Below, in pieces: positions 8,321 through 17,914 of a stretch of 64,000 nt of DNA; the first letter of the stretch is position 1, and every line of letters starts with the position of its first letter. Origin of the DNA: Marinobacter arenosus (GTDB taxonomy: Bacteria > Pseudomonadota > Gammaproteobacteria > Pseudomonadales > Oleiphilaceae); contig NZ_JAHVAO010000001.1 of assembly GCF_019264345.1 (NCBI RefSeq), positions 2,914,001 to 2,978,000 of the forward strand, given 5' to 3'. The position numbers and the translations under genes are program-made. The notes under the pieces were generated by a model, which saw nothing but the letters and a program-made list of their open reading frames with translations, had not been told where the DNA came from and searched no databases.

Positions 8321-9708
8321 CAAACTATAAGAAATTGACGCCATTGGACGCGGCCTTTGTCCAGCTGGAAAACCCCAATGCGCCCATGCACGTCGCCGGG
8401 TTGATGATCTTCGAGCTGCCGGCAAAAGCCGGTGCCGATTTCGTGACCAGGCTGGTGGAGGACTGGCGTAACGAAACCCGAATCAAGGCCCCCTGGAACC
8501 AGAAACTGGTGTCTCCATCCCGGTGGCAGCTGGCGCCCAGGCTGAAGACCTGTCACGACCCGGACCTCGAATACCATGTCCGCCACCTGTTCTTGCCCAA
8601 GCCGGGTGGCCAGAGGGAACTGGGACAGCTGGTTGCCCGCCTGCACAGCCAGCCCATGGATCTGAGAAAACTGCTGTGGGAATGCTTCATCATCGAGGGC
8701 CTGGCCGACAACCGCTTTGCCATCTACATGAAGTTCCACCATTCGATGGTCGATGGCATCAGCGCCAATATCCTGCTGATGAAGGGGCTGTCAGAGCGCC
8801 GCGCCGACAACAAAACGGCGCCGTTCTGGGTTCACTCGGCACCGGAAAAACCGTTCCAGCCAGGGCCACTCCAAATTCCTTCCGCCCAGGCGTTGATGAG
8901 TACCGCGGCGAACGTCCTCAAGTTGTTTGGCAGAGATGATCAGCTCACCACCTTTCGCTCGGCGCCCTATACGCCCTTGAATGGCCCAATTGCGGCCCAG
9001 CGGCGTTTCGCTACCCAGAGCTTTTCAATGGATCGAATCAAGGCCTTGGCCCGACAGGCGGGGGTCAGCCTCAACGATGTGCTGCTCTGTCTCGTCGGCG
9101 GCACGCTTCGCCGATACCTGCAGCGCGTTACCGCGCTTCCGGGGGATAGCCTGACCGCGGCTATCCCCATTTCCCTGCGTGCCGAGGGTGACCAGAGTTG
9201 CGGCAATGCCGTGGGCATGATCTTCAGCATTCTCGGAACCCACATTGCGGATCCGGTGGTGCGTCTGCAGAAGATTCATCAGTCCACCGACCTGGCCAAA
9301 CAGCAGGTGCTGGGTCTGCCCCAGGAAATGCGGGTGCCTTATTCCCTGGTAAGCATGATGCCTTCGGTGCTCCGGATGCTCATGGGTGTCACCGGAAAAA
9401 CCCGGCCGCTATTCAACACGGTGGTGTCCAACGTGCCTGGCGGCAGCGAGGAAAAGTTCCTCAGGGGCGCGCGCCTGGTGAATCTGTATCCGGCGAACAT
9501 CGTGTTCCCGGGGATGGCGGTGAGCTTCACCTGCTACAGCCATGCGGGAACGCTCAACGTGGGTATCACCGCCTGTCGGGATACCGTTCCGCACATGCAG
9601 AAACTGGCGCTCGGTATGGAGGAGGCATGCAGGGAACTCGAGGAAAAGCTGGGCGTTGGTGAGCCTGCGAAGGCAGCGGTAGCAAACGCGATCGAGGAGG
9701 CGGTATGA
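8317..9708 (+). CDS. Wax ester synthase / diacylglycerol acyltransferase (first copy)
   Basis: 463 residues, the usual length for bacterial WS/DGAT enzymes. These condense acyl-CoA with a fatty alcohol to give wax esters, or with diacylglycerol to give triacylglycerol. The catalytic motif HHxxxDG is present as HHSMVDG at 141-147. The N-terminus MTNYKKLTPLDAAFVQLE and the block NVPGG near residue 370 are family hallmarks. The start at 8317 follows GAGAGAGG and overlaps the stop of the hydrolase; the stop overlaps the start of the second copy. The protein would act at the inner face of the membrane or at lipid droplets. Confidence 0.93.
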   Translation: MTNYKKLTPLDAAFVQLENPNAPMHVAGLMIFELPAKAGADFVTRLVEDWRNETRIKAPWNQKLVSPSRWQLAPRLKTCHDPDLEYHVRHLFLPKPGGQRELGQLVARLHSQPMDLRKLLWECFIIEGLADNRFAIYMKFHHSMVDGISANILLMKGLSERRADNKTAPFWVHSAPEKPFQPGPLQIPSAQALMSTAANVLKLFGRDDQLTTFRSAPYTPLNGPIAAQRRFATQSFSMDRIKALARQAGVSLNDVLLCLVGGTLRRYLQRVTALPGDSLTAAIPISLRAEGDQSCGNAVGMIFSILGTHIADPVVRLQKIHQSTDLAKQQVLGLPQEMRVPYSLVSMMPSVLRMLMGVTGKTRPLFNTVVSNVPGGSEEKFLRGARLVNLYPANIVFPGMAVSFTCYSHAGTLNVGITACRDTVPHMQKLALGMEEACRELEEKLGVGEPAKAAVANAIEEAV

Positions 9709-11087
9709 CCCTGAGAAAAATGCCGTTGCTGGATGCCGCGTCCCTGCAACTGGAAGGCAAGAACATGCCCATGCACATTGCGGCGCTGATGACCTTTTCC
9801 TATCCCACCTCGCTGACCGATCACGAACGCAAAACGTTCGTCAGTAGCCTGATCGCTCGCTGGCGAGAGGAAACCCGGGTCGTCTATCCCTGGAATCAGG
9901 TGCTCACGCGTCCCACTCGCTGGCAGCTCAGGCCTGCGACCCGGGAAGTCTACGACCTGGACCTGGAATATCACCTGAGGCAGTGGTCCTTGCCGGCGCC
10001 CGGTGGTGAAAAAGAGCTGGGCCACATGATCGCCTGGATTCATGAATTACCGATGGATCTGGAGAAGCCGCTCTGGGAGTGCCACTTCATCGAAGGGCTC
10101 TCCGACAACCGGTTTGCCCTCTACGTAAAGATCCATCACGCGCTTGTCGACGGCATCAGTGGCACCCGTCTGGTGGTGGGCAGCCTGTCGACGGACGCGG
10201 ACTCACTGAGTACCCCGATGTGGGCCAAGGTGCAGGCGGAGATTGACGCGGGCGGGGCCAAAGCGTCGGACAGAGGCGCGTTGCCAAGCCTCTCAGACCT
10301 GAAGGCGGGTGTCGCAGCGTCCCTGAAGCTGCGCACCAAAAACGAGACCCTGACGACGTTCAGATCGACGCCCGAGACCATCCTGAATGGCCCGATTGGC
10401 GCCCATCGCCGGGTGGCCACCCAGCACTTTGAACTGGCACGGCTGAAAACGCTGGCGAAGACGACAGGAGCCACGGTCAATGATGTGGTGCTGGCGATTG
10501 TGGGTGGCGCCTTGCGCGAGTACCTGCTCGAGGCAAATGCATTGCCTGAGGATTCGCTCACCGCAGCGCTGCCGGTGTCCACGAGAAAACCCGGTGACGT
10601 CAGTATTGGCAATCAGGTGAGCCTGTTATTTGGCAGCCTGGGCACCAACATTGCTGATCCAGCCCTTCGTCTGGAGTACGTCAAACGGTCGACACAAGCC
10701 GGGAAGGCCATGCTGAACGAGCTTCCTGCCCATGCCGTCAATGTCTATTCACTGCTTTCGACCGGTCCCTTTCTGTCGTCCGTGGTGCTTGGCATCGGCA
10801 GGGCCGGGCGTCAGCTGTTCAATACCACAGTCTCTAACGTCCCCGGACAGCGCGAAGCCCGCTATCTGGATGGTGCTGAATTGCTTCACGTCTACCCCGT
10901 CAGCCTGATCATGCCGGGCATTCCCTTGAACTTCACCTGCGTCAGTCACGGCGATTTCCTGAACTTCGGCCTGGTGGCCTGCCGGGACCGGGTGCCCCAT
11001 GTGCAGCGGCTGGCTGTGGGCATGGTTGAGGCCCTGGAGGAGCTCGAAAACAACCTCCTCAAGCGCGGGGAGAACCATTCGGCCTGA
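9705..11087 (+). CDS. Wax ester synthase / diacylglycerol acyltransferase (second copy)
   Basis: 460 residues, clearly paralogous to the preceding gene. It starts MTLRKMPLLDAASLQLE and has the catalytic motif HHALVDG at 144-150 and the NVPGQ block near residue 381. It overlaps the first copy by ATGA. The two proteins have clearly diverged, so this is an old tandem duplication rather than a recent one, and the copies may differ in alcohol or acyl preference or form a heteromer. A 135 bp gap separates it from the DUF1302 gene. Confidence 0.93.
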   Translation: MTLRKMPLLDAASLQLEGKNMPMHIAALMTFSYPTSLTDHERKTFVSSLIARWREETRVVYPWNQVLTRPTRWQLRPATREVYDLDLEYHLRQWSLPAPGGEKELGHMIAWIHELPMDLEKPLWECHFIEGLSDNRFALYVKIHHALVDGISGTRLVVGSLSTDADSLSTPMWAKVQAEIDAGGAKASDRGALPSLSDLKAGVAASLKLRTKNETLTTFRSTPETILNGPIGAHRRVATQHFELARLKTLAKTTGATVNDVVLAIVGGALREYLLEANALPEDSLTAALPVSTRKPGDVSIGNQVSLLFGSLGTNIADPALRLEYVKRSTQAGKAMLNELPAHAVNVYSLLSTGPFLSSVVLGIGRAGRQLFNTTVSNVPGQREARYLDGAELLHVYPVSLIMPGIPLNFTCVSHGDFLNFGLVACRDRVPHVQRLAVGMVEALEELENNLLKRGENHSA

Positions 11088-11222
11088 CTGGCGCTAAAAG
11101 CCAAATTTGTGGCACTGAAGAGCAAACGTGCCTAGGTATTTCTACGGAATACTGACGCTCGCTTGAAACACAAAAACAACATTCCATGCATCCCATCGGG
11201 TGTGTGGCGGAGTGATCAAAAC

Positions 11223-13073
11223 ATGAATAATGCGAAGTCTTTCCGGGTTAACCGACTCAGTGCGGGTATTGTGATGGCGCTGACCCTCGGTGGTGCCAAT
11301 ACGGCGACCGCCTTCAATTTCGATGCGGGCGAGTGGGATGGCGGCCTCAATACCACCATTTCGTTCGGATCGAGCTGGCGTATGCAGGACCCTGATCCTG
11401 CCCTGTACAGCGCACAGAATGCTGCGCTGGTTGGCGAAGAGCCGGGCACCGGTGGCAAGTCGGATGGCGGTAACCTGAACTACGACAAGGGCGACCGGTT
11501 TTCCACCGTGGCCAAGTTTCTGACCGAATTCTCCCTCGAAAAAGACTACATGGGCGCGCTCGTCCGGGTGAAGGGCTGGTACGACCAGGCCCTGGAGGAC
11601 GAGGATGTCCGCTTCGGCAACCAGGCCAACGGCTACCAGCAGGGTGAACCGCTGTCGGATCGCGGCTATGAGAATCTCCAGAAATTCTCTGGTGTCCAGC
11701 TCATGGACGCGTTTGTCTATAACACCTGGGACATCAACTACAAGCCCTTGCAGGTTCGCCTGGGGCGCCAGGTAGTGAACTGGGGTGAAAGCCTGTTCAT
11801 CCAGGGCGTGAACCAGGGGATCAACCCCATTGACGTGCCCGCCTTCCGCCGTCCCGGGACCGAACTGCGCGAGGTACTGCTGCCCACGAACATGCTCTAC
11901 GCCAATATGGGGCTTGGCAGTGGCGTGTCCGTTGAAGCCTACTATCAGTTCGAATGGCAGAATTCCCCGATTGAGGGCTGTGGCCATTACTGGGCGGTCA
12001 CCGAGAACCTGATCTCGCCTGACCTCAGTGGCTGCGTGAGCGCCGTGGGCGTGGGACCGGGCAGTTCCCCGGATGACTTGCAGGGCGGCACCTATTATCC
12101 CCAGGCCGCCCGAAACGATACCAGTGACCAGGGCCAGTTCGGTGTTGCCTTGCGCTTCCCGGCCGATGCCATCGGCACTGAATTCGGTCTCTACGCCATT
12201 AACTACCACTCCAAGATGCCGGTACTGGGCATCAATACCGGCAGTGGTCCCGGTACCGGCGTAGCGACCCTGATTCCCATGCAGCTGGATTCCCAGTTCG
12301 GCACCACGCCGGGGGACGTCTCCTGGGTCTACCCGGAAGATATTCAGCTGTACGGCATCAGTGCTGCCGCCAACATCGCCAGCTGGTCGGTGGGCGCGGA
12401 ACTGACCCATTCCAGGAACTTCCCGGTCATCCTCAACGGCGCGGACCTGGTTGTTGGCGCGGCCCAGGGCGTGGGCCCAATGGGGGAAACCTTCGCCACG
12501 GCTGAGGCCAATGAGAGGGTCGACGGATTTCGGCGCTACAACAAGACCCAGTTTCAGATCAACGGTCTGAACCTCTGGTCCAACATTCTGGGCGCGCAGA
12601 CGGCTCTGCTGATTGCCGAGGTGGGATTCCAGTACGGCGATGTGCCTGACACCTATACCGGTGTCCGGCATGGTCGCGGGTTTACTTTCGGCTTCGGCCA
12701 GCACGAAGACTTTTTCGATGGCGCCGATCCGTGCGCGGTGGGCGCGAACACCTCCCCGGCCGGTTGCAAGAACGAGGGCTATGTCACGGACTTCTCCTGG
12801 GGCTACCGGGTGCGCGGCTCGCTGGATTACCAGAACCCGTTTGGTCTGGGCCTCCTGGTGCAGCCCTCCCTGTTCGTCGGTCACGACGTCAAGGGTAACT
12901 CTCTTGATGGTCAGTTCCAGGAAGGCCGGATCTCGACCACCCTGGCGACCGACTTCACCTACCTGAAGCGACACAAGTTTGGCGCAAGCTACGTGCACTT
13001 CGCGGACTCTGCCGATTACAACGATCTGCGCGACCGTGACTATGCCTCCGTCAATTACAGCTACACGTTCTAA
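11223..13073 (+). CDS. DUF1302 family outer-membrane protein
   Basis: 616 residues from the ATG at 11223, which follows GGCGGAG. A signal peptide ends near GGANTATA. The remainder is rich in alternating aromatic and polar strands and ends in SVNYSYTF, with a C-terminal Phe as expected for an outer-membrane beta-barrel. DUF1302 proteins are found next to DUF1329 and MMPL genes in pseudomonads and marine hydrocarbon users and are thought to be outer-membrane channels for hydrophobic compounds. That function is not proven. It is the first gene of a four-gene unit reaching 17914. Confidence 0.85.
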   Translation: MNNAKSFRVNRLSAGIVMALTLGGANTATAFNFDAGEWDGGLNTTISFGSSWRMQDPDPALYSAQNAALVGEEPGTGGKSDGGNLNYDKGDRFSTVAKFLTEFSLEKDYMGALVRVKGWYDQALEDEDVRFGNQANGYQQGEPLSDRGYENLQKFSGVQLMDAFVYNTWDINYKPLQVRLGRQVVNWGESLFIQGVNQGINPIDVPAFRRPGTELREVLLPTNMLYANMGLGSGVSVEAYYQFEWQNSPIEGCGHYWAVTENLISPDLSGCVSAVGVGPGSSPDDLQGGTYYPQAARNDTSDQGQFGVALRFPADAIGTEFGLYAINYHSKMPVLGINTGSGPGTGVATLIPMQLDSQFGTTPGDVSWVYPEDIQLYGISAAANIASWSVGAELTHSRNFPVILNGADLVVGAAQGVGPMGETFATAEANERVDGFRRYNKTQFQINGLNLWSNILGAQTALLIAEVGFQYGDVPDTYTGVRHGRGFTFGFGQHEDFFDGADPCAVGANTSPAGCKNEGYVTDFSWGYRVRGSLDYQNPFGLGLLVQPSLFVGHDVKGNSLDGQFQEGRISTTLATDFTYLKRHKFGASYVHFADSADYNDLRDRDYASVNYSYTF

Positions 13074-13096
13074 AACAAAAATCCGAGGATACTGAC

Positions 13097-14452
13097 ATGC
13101 AATTTTCCAGAAACAGACTGTATCGGGCGCTGGCGGTTTCTGCCGCCTTCGCCTTCACTGCTCCGGCCATGGCCGAGCTGTCCCCTGAGGAAGTGGCAAA
13201 GCTGGGAACGGAACTGACACCGGTAGGTGCCAACCCGAACGCCAACGACGACGGCACCATCCCGGCGTGGACCGGAGGGCTGACGTCGCCCCCGGAAGGC
13301 TGGGATCCCAAACAGGGCTATATCGACCCGTTCCCTCAGGACGAGGTGAAGTTCACCATCACGGGGGACAATCTCGACCAGTACCGTGACAAGCTGAGCG
13401 CCGGTCAGATTGCCCTGCTCGAGAAGTACGACAACTTCCGGATGCCGGTGTACGAAACCCGCCGTACCGCGGCCTTGCCCCAGAAGGTGTATGACACCAT
13501 CAAGGCCGAGGCGCCGGACGTGACGCTTGAGGGGTTTGGCATCAAGAACCTGGACGGCGCCAACGTGCCGTTCCCGATTCCGGAAAACGGGCTGGAAGCG
13601 ATCTGGAACCACAACGTCCGTTACCTGGGTGGCGGCGTTGAGCGTCAGTACCACTGGTTCCCGGTGCAGGGCGACGGCGATTTCTACAAGGTGGGCTTCC
13701 TCGAGAAGCGGATTTTCGATGAGAACATGGACCGTCAGTCCGAGAATCGCCTGTTGAATTACACCGCCAAGTACACCTCGCCACCGACACTGGAAGGTAC
13801 GGTCCAGCTGGTTCACGAGCCGATTGACCAGGTCGAGGAAGTACGGTCTGCCTGGATTTACAACGTCGGGCAGCGCCGGGTGCGACGCGCTCCGGATCTG
13901 GCCTACGACAACGCCAACGACGGTACCGAGGGCATTCGTGTCACCGACCAGTTCGATGCCTACAACGGTGCGCCCGATCGCTACAACTGGAAGCTGGTGG
14001 GCAAGAAGGAAATCTACGTTCCCTACAACGCCTATAAGCTGAGCGATAAGTCCCTGAACTACGAGAAGGATATTCTTCGCACCAACACCATCAATTCGGA
14101 TCTGATGCGTTATGAACTGCACCGGGTGTGGGTGGTTGAGGCGACGCTGCGCGAGAACAGCAGCCACATCTATGGCAAGCGTACCTTCTACCTCGATGAG
14201 GACTCCTGGAACGTTCTGATGGAAGACGCCTACGACACCCGCGGTGACCTGTGGCGCGTCGCGATCCACCCGCTCATCCAGTTCTACGATGTCATGGTGC
14301 CCTGGTACCGGGCCAATATTTACCACGATCTGAATAACGGCTCTTACCTGGTATCGAACCTGGCGAACGAAATTGACGAACCCTGGGAGTTTGGTGTTAA
14401 GGGGCGCTACATCGAGTTCCAGCCGGACGCGCTTCGTCGTAGCGGGCGCTGA
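13097..14452 (+). CDS. DUF1329 family periplasmic protein
   Basis: 451 residues starting MQFSRNRLYRALAVS with a signal peptide cut near APAMA. The family has a LolA/LolB-like fold in its C-terminal part and is presumed to bind lipids or other hydrophobic molecules in the periplasm. Here it follows the DUF1302 gene by 23 bp with GAGGA before the start. Together with DUF1302 outside and MMPL inside it would bridge the two membranes; this role is inferred from context. It ends LRRSGR just before a hairpin. Confidence 0.85.
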   Translation: MQFSRNRLYRALAVSAAFAFTAPAMAELSPEEVAKLGTELTPVGANPNANDDGTIPAWTGGLTSPPEGWDPKQGYIDPFPQDEVKFTITGDNLDQYRDKLSAGQIALLEKYDNFRMPVYETRRTAALPQKVYDTIKAEAPDVTLEGFGIKNLDGANVPFPIPENGLEAIWNHNVRYLGGGVERQYHWFPVQGDGDFYKVGFLEKRIFDENMDRQSENRLLNYTAKYTSPPTLEGTVQLVHEPIDQVEEVRSAWIYNVGQRRVRRAPDLAYDNANDGTEGIRVTDQFDAYNGAPDRYNWKLVGKKEIYVPYNAYKLSDKSLNYEKDILRTNTINSDLMRYELHRVWVVEATLRENSSHIYGKRTFYLDEDSWNVLMEDAYDTRGDLWRVAIHPLIQFYDVMVPWYRANIYHDLNNGSYLVSNLANEIDEPWEFGVKGRYIEFQPDALRRSGR

Positions 14453-14458
14453 GTGACC

Positions 14459-14492
14459 ACGGCGGGGGTTCAACGCCCGCCGTTTCTTCTTT
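14459..14492 (+). terminator. Attenuator-like hairpin between DUF1329 and YCF48 genes
   Basis: ACGGCGGG at 14459-14466 pairs with CCCGCCGT at 14476-14483, followed by a pyrimidine tract (TTCTTCTTTT). The T tract is interrupted, so partial read-through into the next two genes is expected. Confidence 0.5.
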
Positions 14493-14512
14493 TCCGATCA
14501 GGTATACCTCTC

Positions 14513-15469
14513 ATGGCTAATTCAAACTTTCGGGCCGGGGCCGTCGCTCTGGCTCTGGGGGCGTGTGCGCCTGCTGTTTGGGCTGAAAAGCCGCCCCTGT
14601 CTTACGACATTTCCGCGGAGCGAGTGGCCATCTTCGACCTCGCGCGCAATGAGCAGGCCTTTTACGCCGTTGGCGAACGAGGCGTCGTGCTGAGCAGCGA
14701 GGCCGCTGTGCCGGCGGCCTGGCACAGCCAGCGATTGCCCGTGACCGACTCGATCATGGGCATCGCCTTCGGTGAAGACGGCCGGGGCGTGGTGGTGGGG
14801 CATGGCAGCGCCATTTTGTACACCGCTGACCATGGCGCGAGCTGGACGCCGGTGGACGTGGCCGAACACGGACGAGGAGATCCGTTCATGGATGTTGCCT
14901 ACCTGGGAGGTGGGCGGTTCCTGGCAGTGGGTGCGTTCGGGCTGGTCATGGAGTCGGTGGATGGTGGGGAAACCTGGCAGCCCGCGAGCATTTCCGAGGA
15001 CTACTTCGACCGGCACCTGTATAGCATCGCCCAGGCGGGTGACGACTGGCTGTTGATCGGCGAGAGCGGTTCCCTGTTTGTCAGCGCCGATGGTGGTGAG
15101 CAGTGGGAGAAACTCTCGTCGCCGTACGAGGGCTCCTTCTTTGGCGGTCTACAGACGCCCGATGGTGCGTGGCTGCTCTATGGCATGCGTGGGCAGATCT
15201 GGCGTACGGAAGACCGTGGTGCGACCTGGCAGAAGGCAAAAGTGGACCTCGCCACCGCCATCAATGCCCATGAAACCGGGCCCGAAGGCCAGGTCTTCCT
15301 GTTCGGCAATGGCGGACAGGTGCTGGTGAGCGAGGATGACGGCCGTCATTTTTCGCCTGCTTCACGCAGTGGATTGCCGGGGGATATTACCGCCGCGACC
15401 AGAATCAACGGCGAATGGCTGGTGGCCGGCACCGCGGGTGTTCGCCTCTGGAATGGTCAGGGAGAATAA
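14513..15469 (+). CDS. YCF48-related (photosystem II stability factor-like) beta-propeller protein
   Basis: 318 residues. The start at 14513 gives a clean signal peptide (MANSNFRAGAVALALG...PAVWA). The body has repeating sialidase/BNR-like blades with the pattern DxGxxW, for example DHGASWTPV, DGGETWQPA, DGGEQWEKL, DRGATWQKA and DDGRHF. In bacteria such proteins occur beside RND-type MMPL exporters and are presumed to be periplasmic assembly or adaptor factors. It is separated from the MMPL gene by only three bases. Confidence 0.8.
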   Translation: MANSNFRAGAVALALGACAPAVWAEKPPLSYDISAERVAIFDLARNEQAFYAVGERGVVLSSEAAVPAAWHSQRLPVTDSIMGIAFGEDGRGVVVGHGSAILYTADHGASWTPVDVAEHGRGDPFMDVAYLGGGRFLAVGAFGLVMESVDGGETWQPASISEDYFDRHLYSIAQAGDDWLLIGESGSLFVSADGGEQWEKLSSPYEGSFFGGLQTPDGAWLLYGMRGQIWRTEDRGATWQKAKVDLATAINAHETGPEGQVFLFGNGGQVLVSEDDGRHFSPASRSGLPGDITAATRINGEWLVAGTAGVRLWNGQGE

Positions 15470-15472
15470 GTC

Positions 15473-17914
15473 ATGAGTTCAGAGCAGAAGAAAACGGGCT
15501 TGACCCGAGTACTGGCCCGCGGGGTGTTCCGCTTCCGTATTACCTTGCTGGTGGTCATGGCCGCCATCACGCTGGCACTCGGCTTCTCCGCCAGTCAGTT
15601 GCGCGTGGACGCGGGCTTCATGAAGATGATCCCGCTCAGCCATGAGTACATGGGCACCTTCCTGGACTACCAGGGTGAGTTTGTGGGCGCGAACCGGATC
15701 ATGGTGTCCCTGCGCAACGAAGATGGCACGGTGTTCGACAAGGAATTCCTGGCCTCGTTAAAGCAGGCGACCGAATCCGTGTTTTATCTGGATGGCGTTG
15801 AACGAAGCTCTGTGACGTCGATGTTCACGCCGAATGTTCGCTACTCCGAGGTGGTCGAGGAAGGCTTTGTCGGGGGTAACCTGATTGAGGCGGACTATTC
15901 CGGTACCGAGGCAGAACTGAGAGAAATCCGGGAGCGGACCCTGAAATCCAGCTGGGTCGGCCAGATTGTCGCCAACGACCTGCGATCGGCGATGGTGGTC
16001 GCAACCCTTCAGGAAGTGAATCCGGACACGGGCGAGAAGATTGACCTGCAAGCCGTTGCGAACAAGCTGGAGGACATCCGTTCCGAACTTGAGAGCGAGT
16101 CCCTTGAAGTCAACATCATTGGTTTCTCCAAGGCCATGGGTGACATCGCCAACGGCGCCCGGGGTGTGCTCGTGTTCTTCGCCGTTGCGGTCGTTATTAT
16201 CGCGGTGTTGCTGTACTGGTACACCCGCTCGAAGCGCCTGACCCTGCTCACCCTGGTCACCGCATCGCTGCCGGTTGTCTGGCTGTTGGGCCTGCTGCCG
16301 CTGCTGGGGCTCAGCCTCGATCCCATGTCGATTCTGGTGCCTTTCCTCATCTTCGCCATTGCGGTTTCGCACGCGGTGCAGATGTGTAATTCCTGGAAGC
16401 TCGACGTGCTCGCGGGGGCCGACATTCGCACGGCGGCTGAAGACAGTCTGACCGATCTGGTGGTTCCCAGTGTGGTCGCGTTGGCGGCCAACGTACTGGG
16501 TTTCCTGGTTATTGCGTTCGTCGATATCCAGATGGTGCATGAACTGGCGATCACCGCGACCCTGGGCGTCGGCGTGATGATCCTGACCAACTCGCTGGTG
16601 CTGCCGCCCCTGCTGTCTTTTACCAGGATGGATCAGCACGCACTGGACCGACTGACGGGAAAAGGCTCTCACTACTGGTTCTGGGAAAAGCTCAGCATCC
16701 TGGCCACCACCCCGAAAGCGTGGGTGCCCATTGTCTGCGCTCTGGCTCTGACCGGCTACGGTATCTACCAGGCGGACCAGATGCACGTGGGGGATCTCGG
16801 GGACGGTGTGCCGGAATTGCGTGATGACGCCCGCTACAATCAGGACGTCAGGGCGGTCACCTCGCAGTATTCCGTCGGTGTTGACGTTCTGCAGGTCGTG
16901 GTTGAAGCCGACGGCGACAACATGCCCTGTGTTCAGCCTGAGCTGATGCAGCAGTTGGAAGAATTTGAACTGTTCCTGCGCCAGCAGCCGGGTGTGGCTT
17001 CTGTCGGTGCGCTGCCGGGATTTGTGAAGGGCGTTACCCAGAACTACGCGGAAACCAACCCCAAGTGGCACGTGGTGCCGGGCAACCGGGCCCAGGTAGC
17101 CCAGGGCGTCGCGTTTGCGACCCGCGATGGCAGTACGCTGATGAACACCGCTTGTGACGCGATGGCCATTTCGGTGTTCCTGAGCGATCACAAGGCCGAG
17201 ACCATATCTGGCATTGTCACGGCCATCAAGGCGTTCAAGTCCGTCTATGACAACGACACCCTGACCTATCGTCTCGCTTCCGGCAACGTCGGGGTGATGG
17301 CCGCCACCAACGAGGCGGTGACCGCGGCAAACCCGTGGGTCAACGGCGCGCTGTTTGCCTCGGTGACCCTGCTGTGTCTGGCCATGTTCCGCAGCCTCCG
17401 GATCAGCCTGTGCATCATTCTGCCGCTGGCCCTGGTGACGCTGTTGTGCAACGCCTTCATGTCATTGCTGGGCATCGGCCTGAAGGTGAACACCCTGCCG
17501 GTCATCGCTCTGGGCGTGGGGAGTGGTATCGACTACGGCATCTACCTGTTCGAGCGCATGAAGCACGAGCTGGAGGCCCGTGACTGCAGCATTCAGGAGG
17601 CGTTTTTCGAGGCCCTGAAGCAGCGTGGCACCGCGTCTGCGTTCACGGCTTTGACCATGACCGTCTCGGTGGCGACCTGGTATTTCTCGGATCTGAAGTT
17701 CCAGGCCGACATGGGCATCCTGCTGGCGTTCATGTTCCTGGTGAACCTGTTCGGCGCCATCCTGCTGCTGCCGGCGATCGCGGCCGTACTCTTCCGCGAC
17801 CGCTCGCTTGCAAAGCAACCAGGCGAACCGGAATGTCCCGTCCAGGGTGAGCGGAAGGACACCGCGAAGGCTCAGGATGGATTCTCGGGCGCCGGAGCCT
17901 ATTCCAGAAGCTGA
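15473..17914 (+). CDS. MMPL/RND-family transporter
   Basis: 813 residues, with GGAG ahead of the start. It has two-fold RND architecture. TM1 lies near residues 18-40, a large periplasmic loop follows, a cluster of membrane helices spans about 225-395, and a second repeat has its helix cluster at about 610-790. The motif GVGSGIDYGIYLFE is the GxxxDY signature in TM4-like helices of MMPL and HpnN exporters, whose acidic residue carries the proton relay. It is likely a proton-driven exporter or membrane extractor of hydrophobic molecules. It is the last gene of the DUF1302 unit, and its end overlaps the end of the convergent AraC gene by 16 bp. Confidence 0.87.
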   Translation: MSSEQKKTGLTRVLARGVFRFRITLLVVMAAITLALGFSASQLRVDAGFMKMIPLSHEYMGTFLDYQGEFVGANRIMVSLRNEDGTVFDKEFLASLKQATESVFYLDGVERSSVTSMFTPNVRYSEVVEEGFVGGNLIEADYSGTEAELREIRERTLKSSWVGQIVANDLRSAMVVATLQEVNPDTGEKIDLQAVANKLEDIRSELESESLEVNIIGFSKAMGDIANGARGVLVFFAVAVVIIAVLLYWYTRSKRLTLLTLVTASLPVVWLLGLLPLLGLSLDPMSILVPFLIFAIAVSHAVQMCNSWKLDVLAGADIRTAAEDSLTDLVVPSVVALAANVLGFLVIAFVDIQMVHELAITATLGVGVMILTNSLVLPPLLSFTRMDQHALDRLTGKGSHYWFWEKLSILATTPKAWVPIVCALALTGYGIYQADQMHVGDLGDGVPELRDDARYNQDVRAVTSQYSVGVDVLQVVVEADGDNMPCVQPELMQQLEEFELFLRQQPGVASVGALPGFVKGVTQNYAETNPKWHVVPGNRAQVAQGVAFATRDGSTLMNTACDAMAISVFLSDHKAETISGIVTAIKAFKSVYDNDTLTYRLASGNVGVMAATNEAVTAANPWVNGALFASVTLLCLAMFRSLRISLCIILPLALVTLLCNAFMSLLGIGLKVNTLPVIALGVGSGIDYGIYLFERMKHELEARDCSIQEAFFEALKQRGTASAFTALTMTVSVATWYFSDLKFQADMGILLAFMFLVNLFGAILLLPAIAAVLFRDRSLAKQPGEPECPVQGERKDTAKAQDGFSGAGAYSRS

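Noticed and set aside
11088-11222. Terminator between the second WS/DGAT gene and the DUF1302 gene
   Set aside because: Only a 4-bp TGGC/GCCA stem near 11092-11106 was found. It is too weak to call, so read-through remains open.
11142-12998. A 618-codon open frame on the minus strand opposite the DUF1302 gene
   Set aside because: It mirrors the codon pattern of a high-G+C gene with a clear signal peptide and barrel on the plus strand. The minus-strand protein shows no motif and an unnatural composition.
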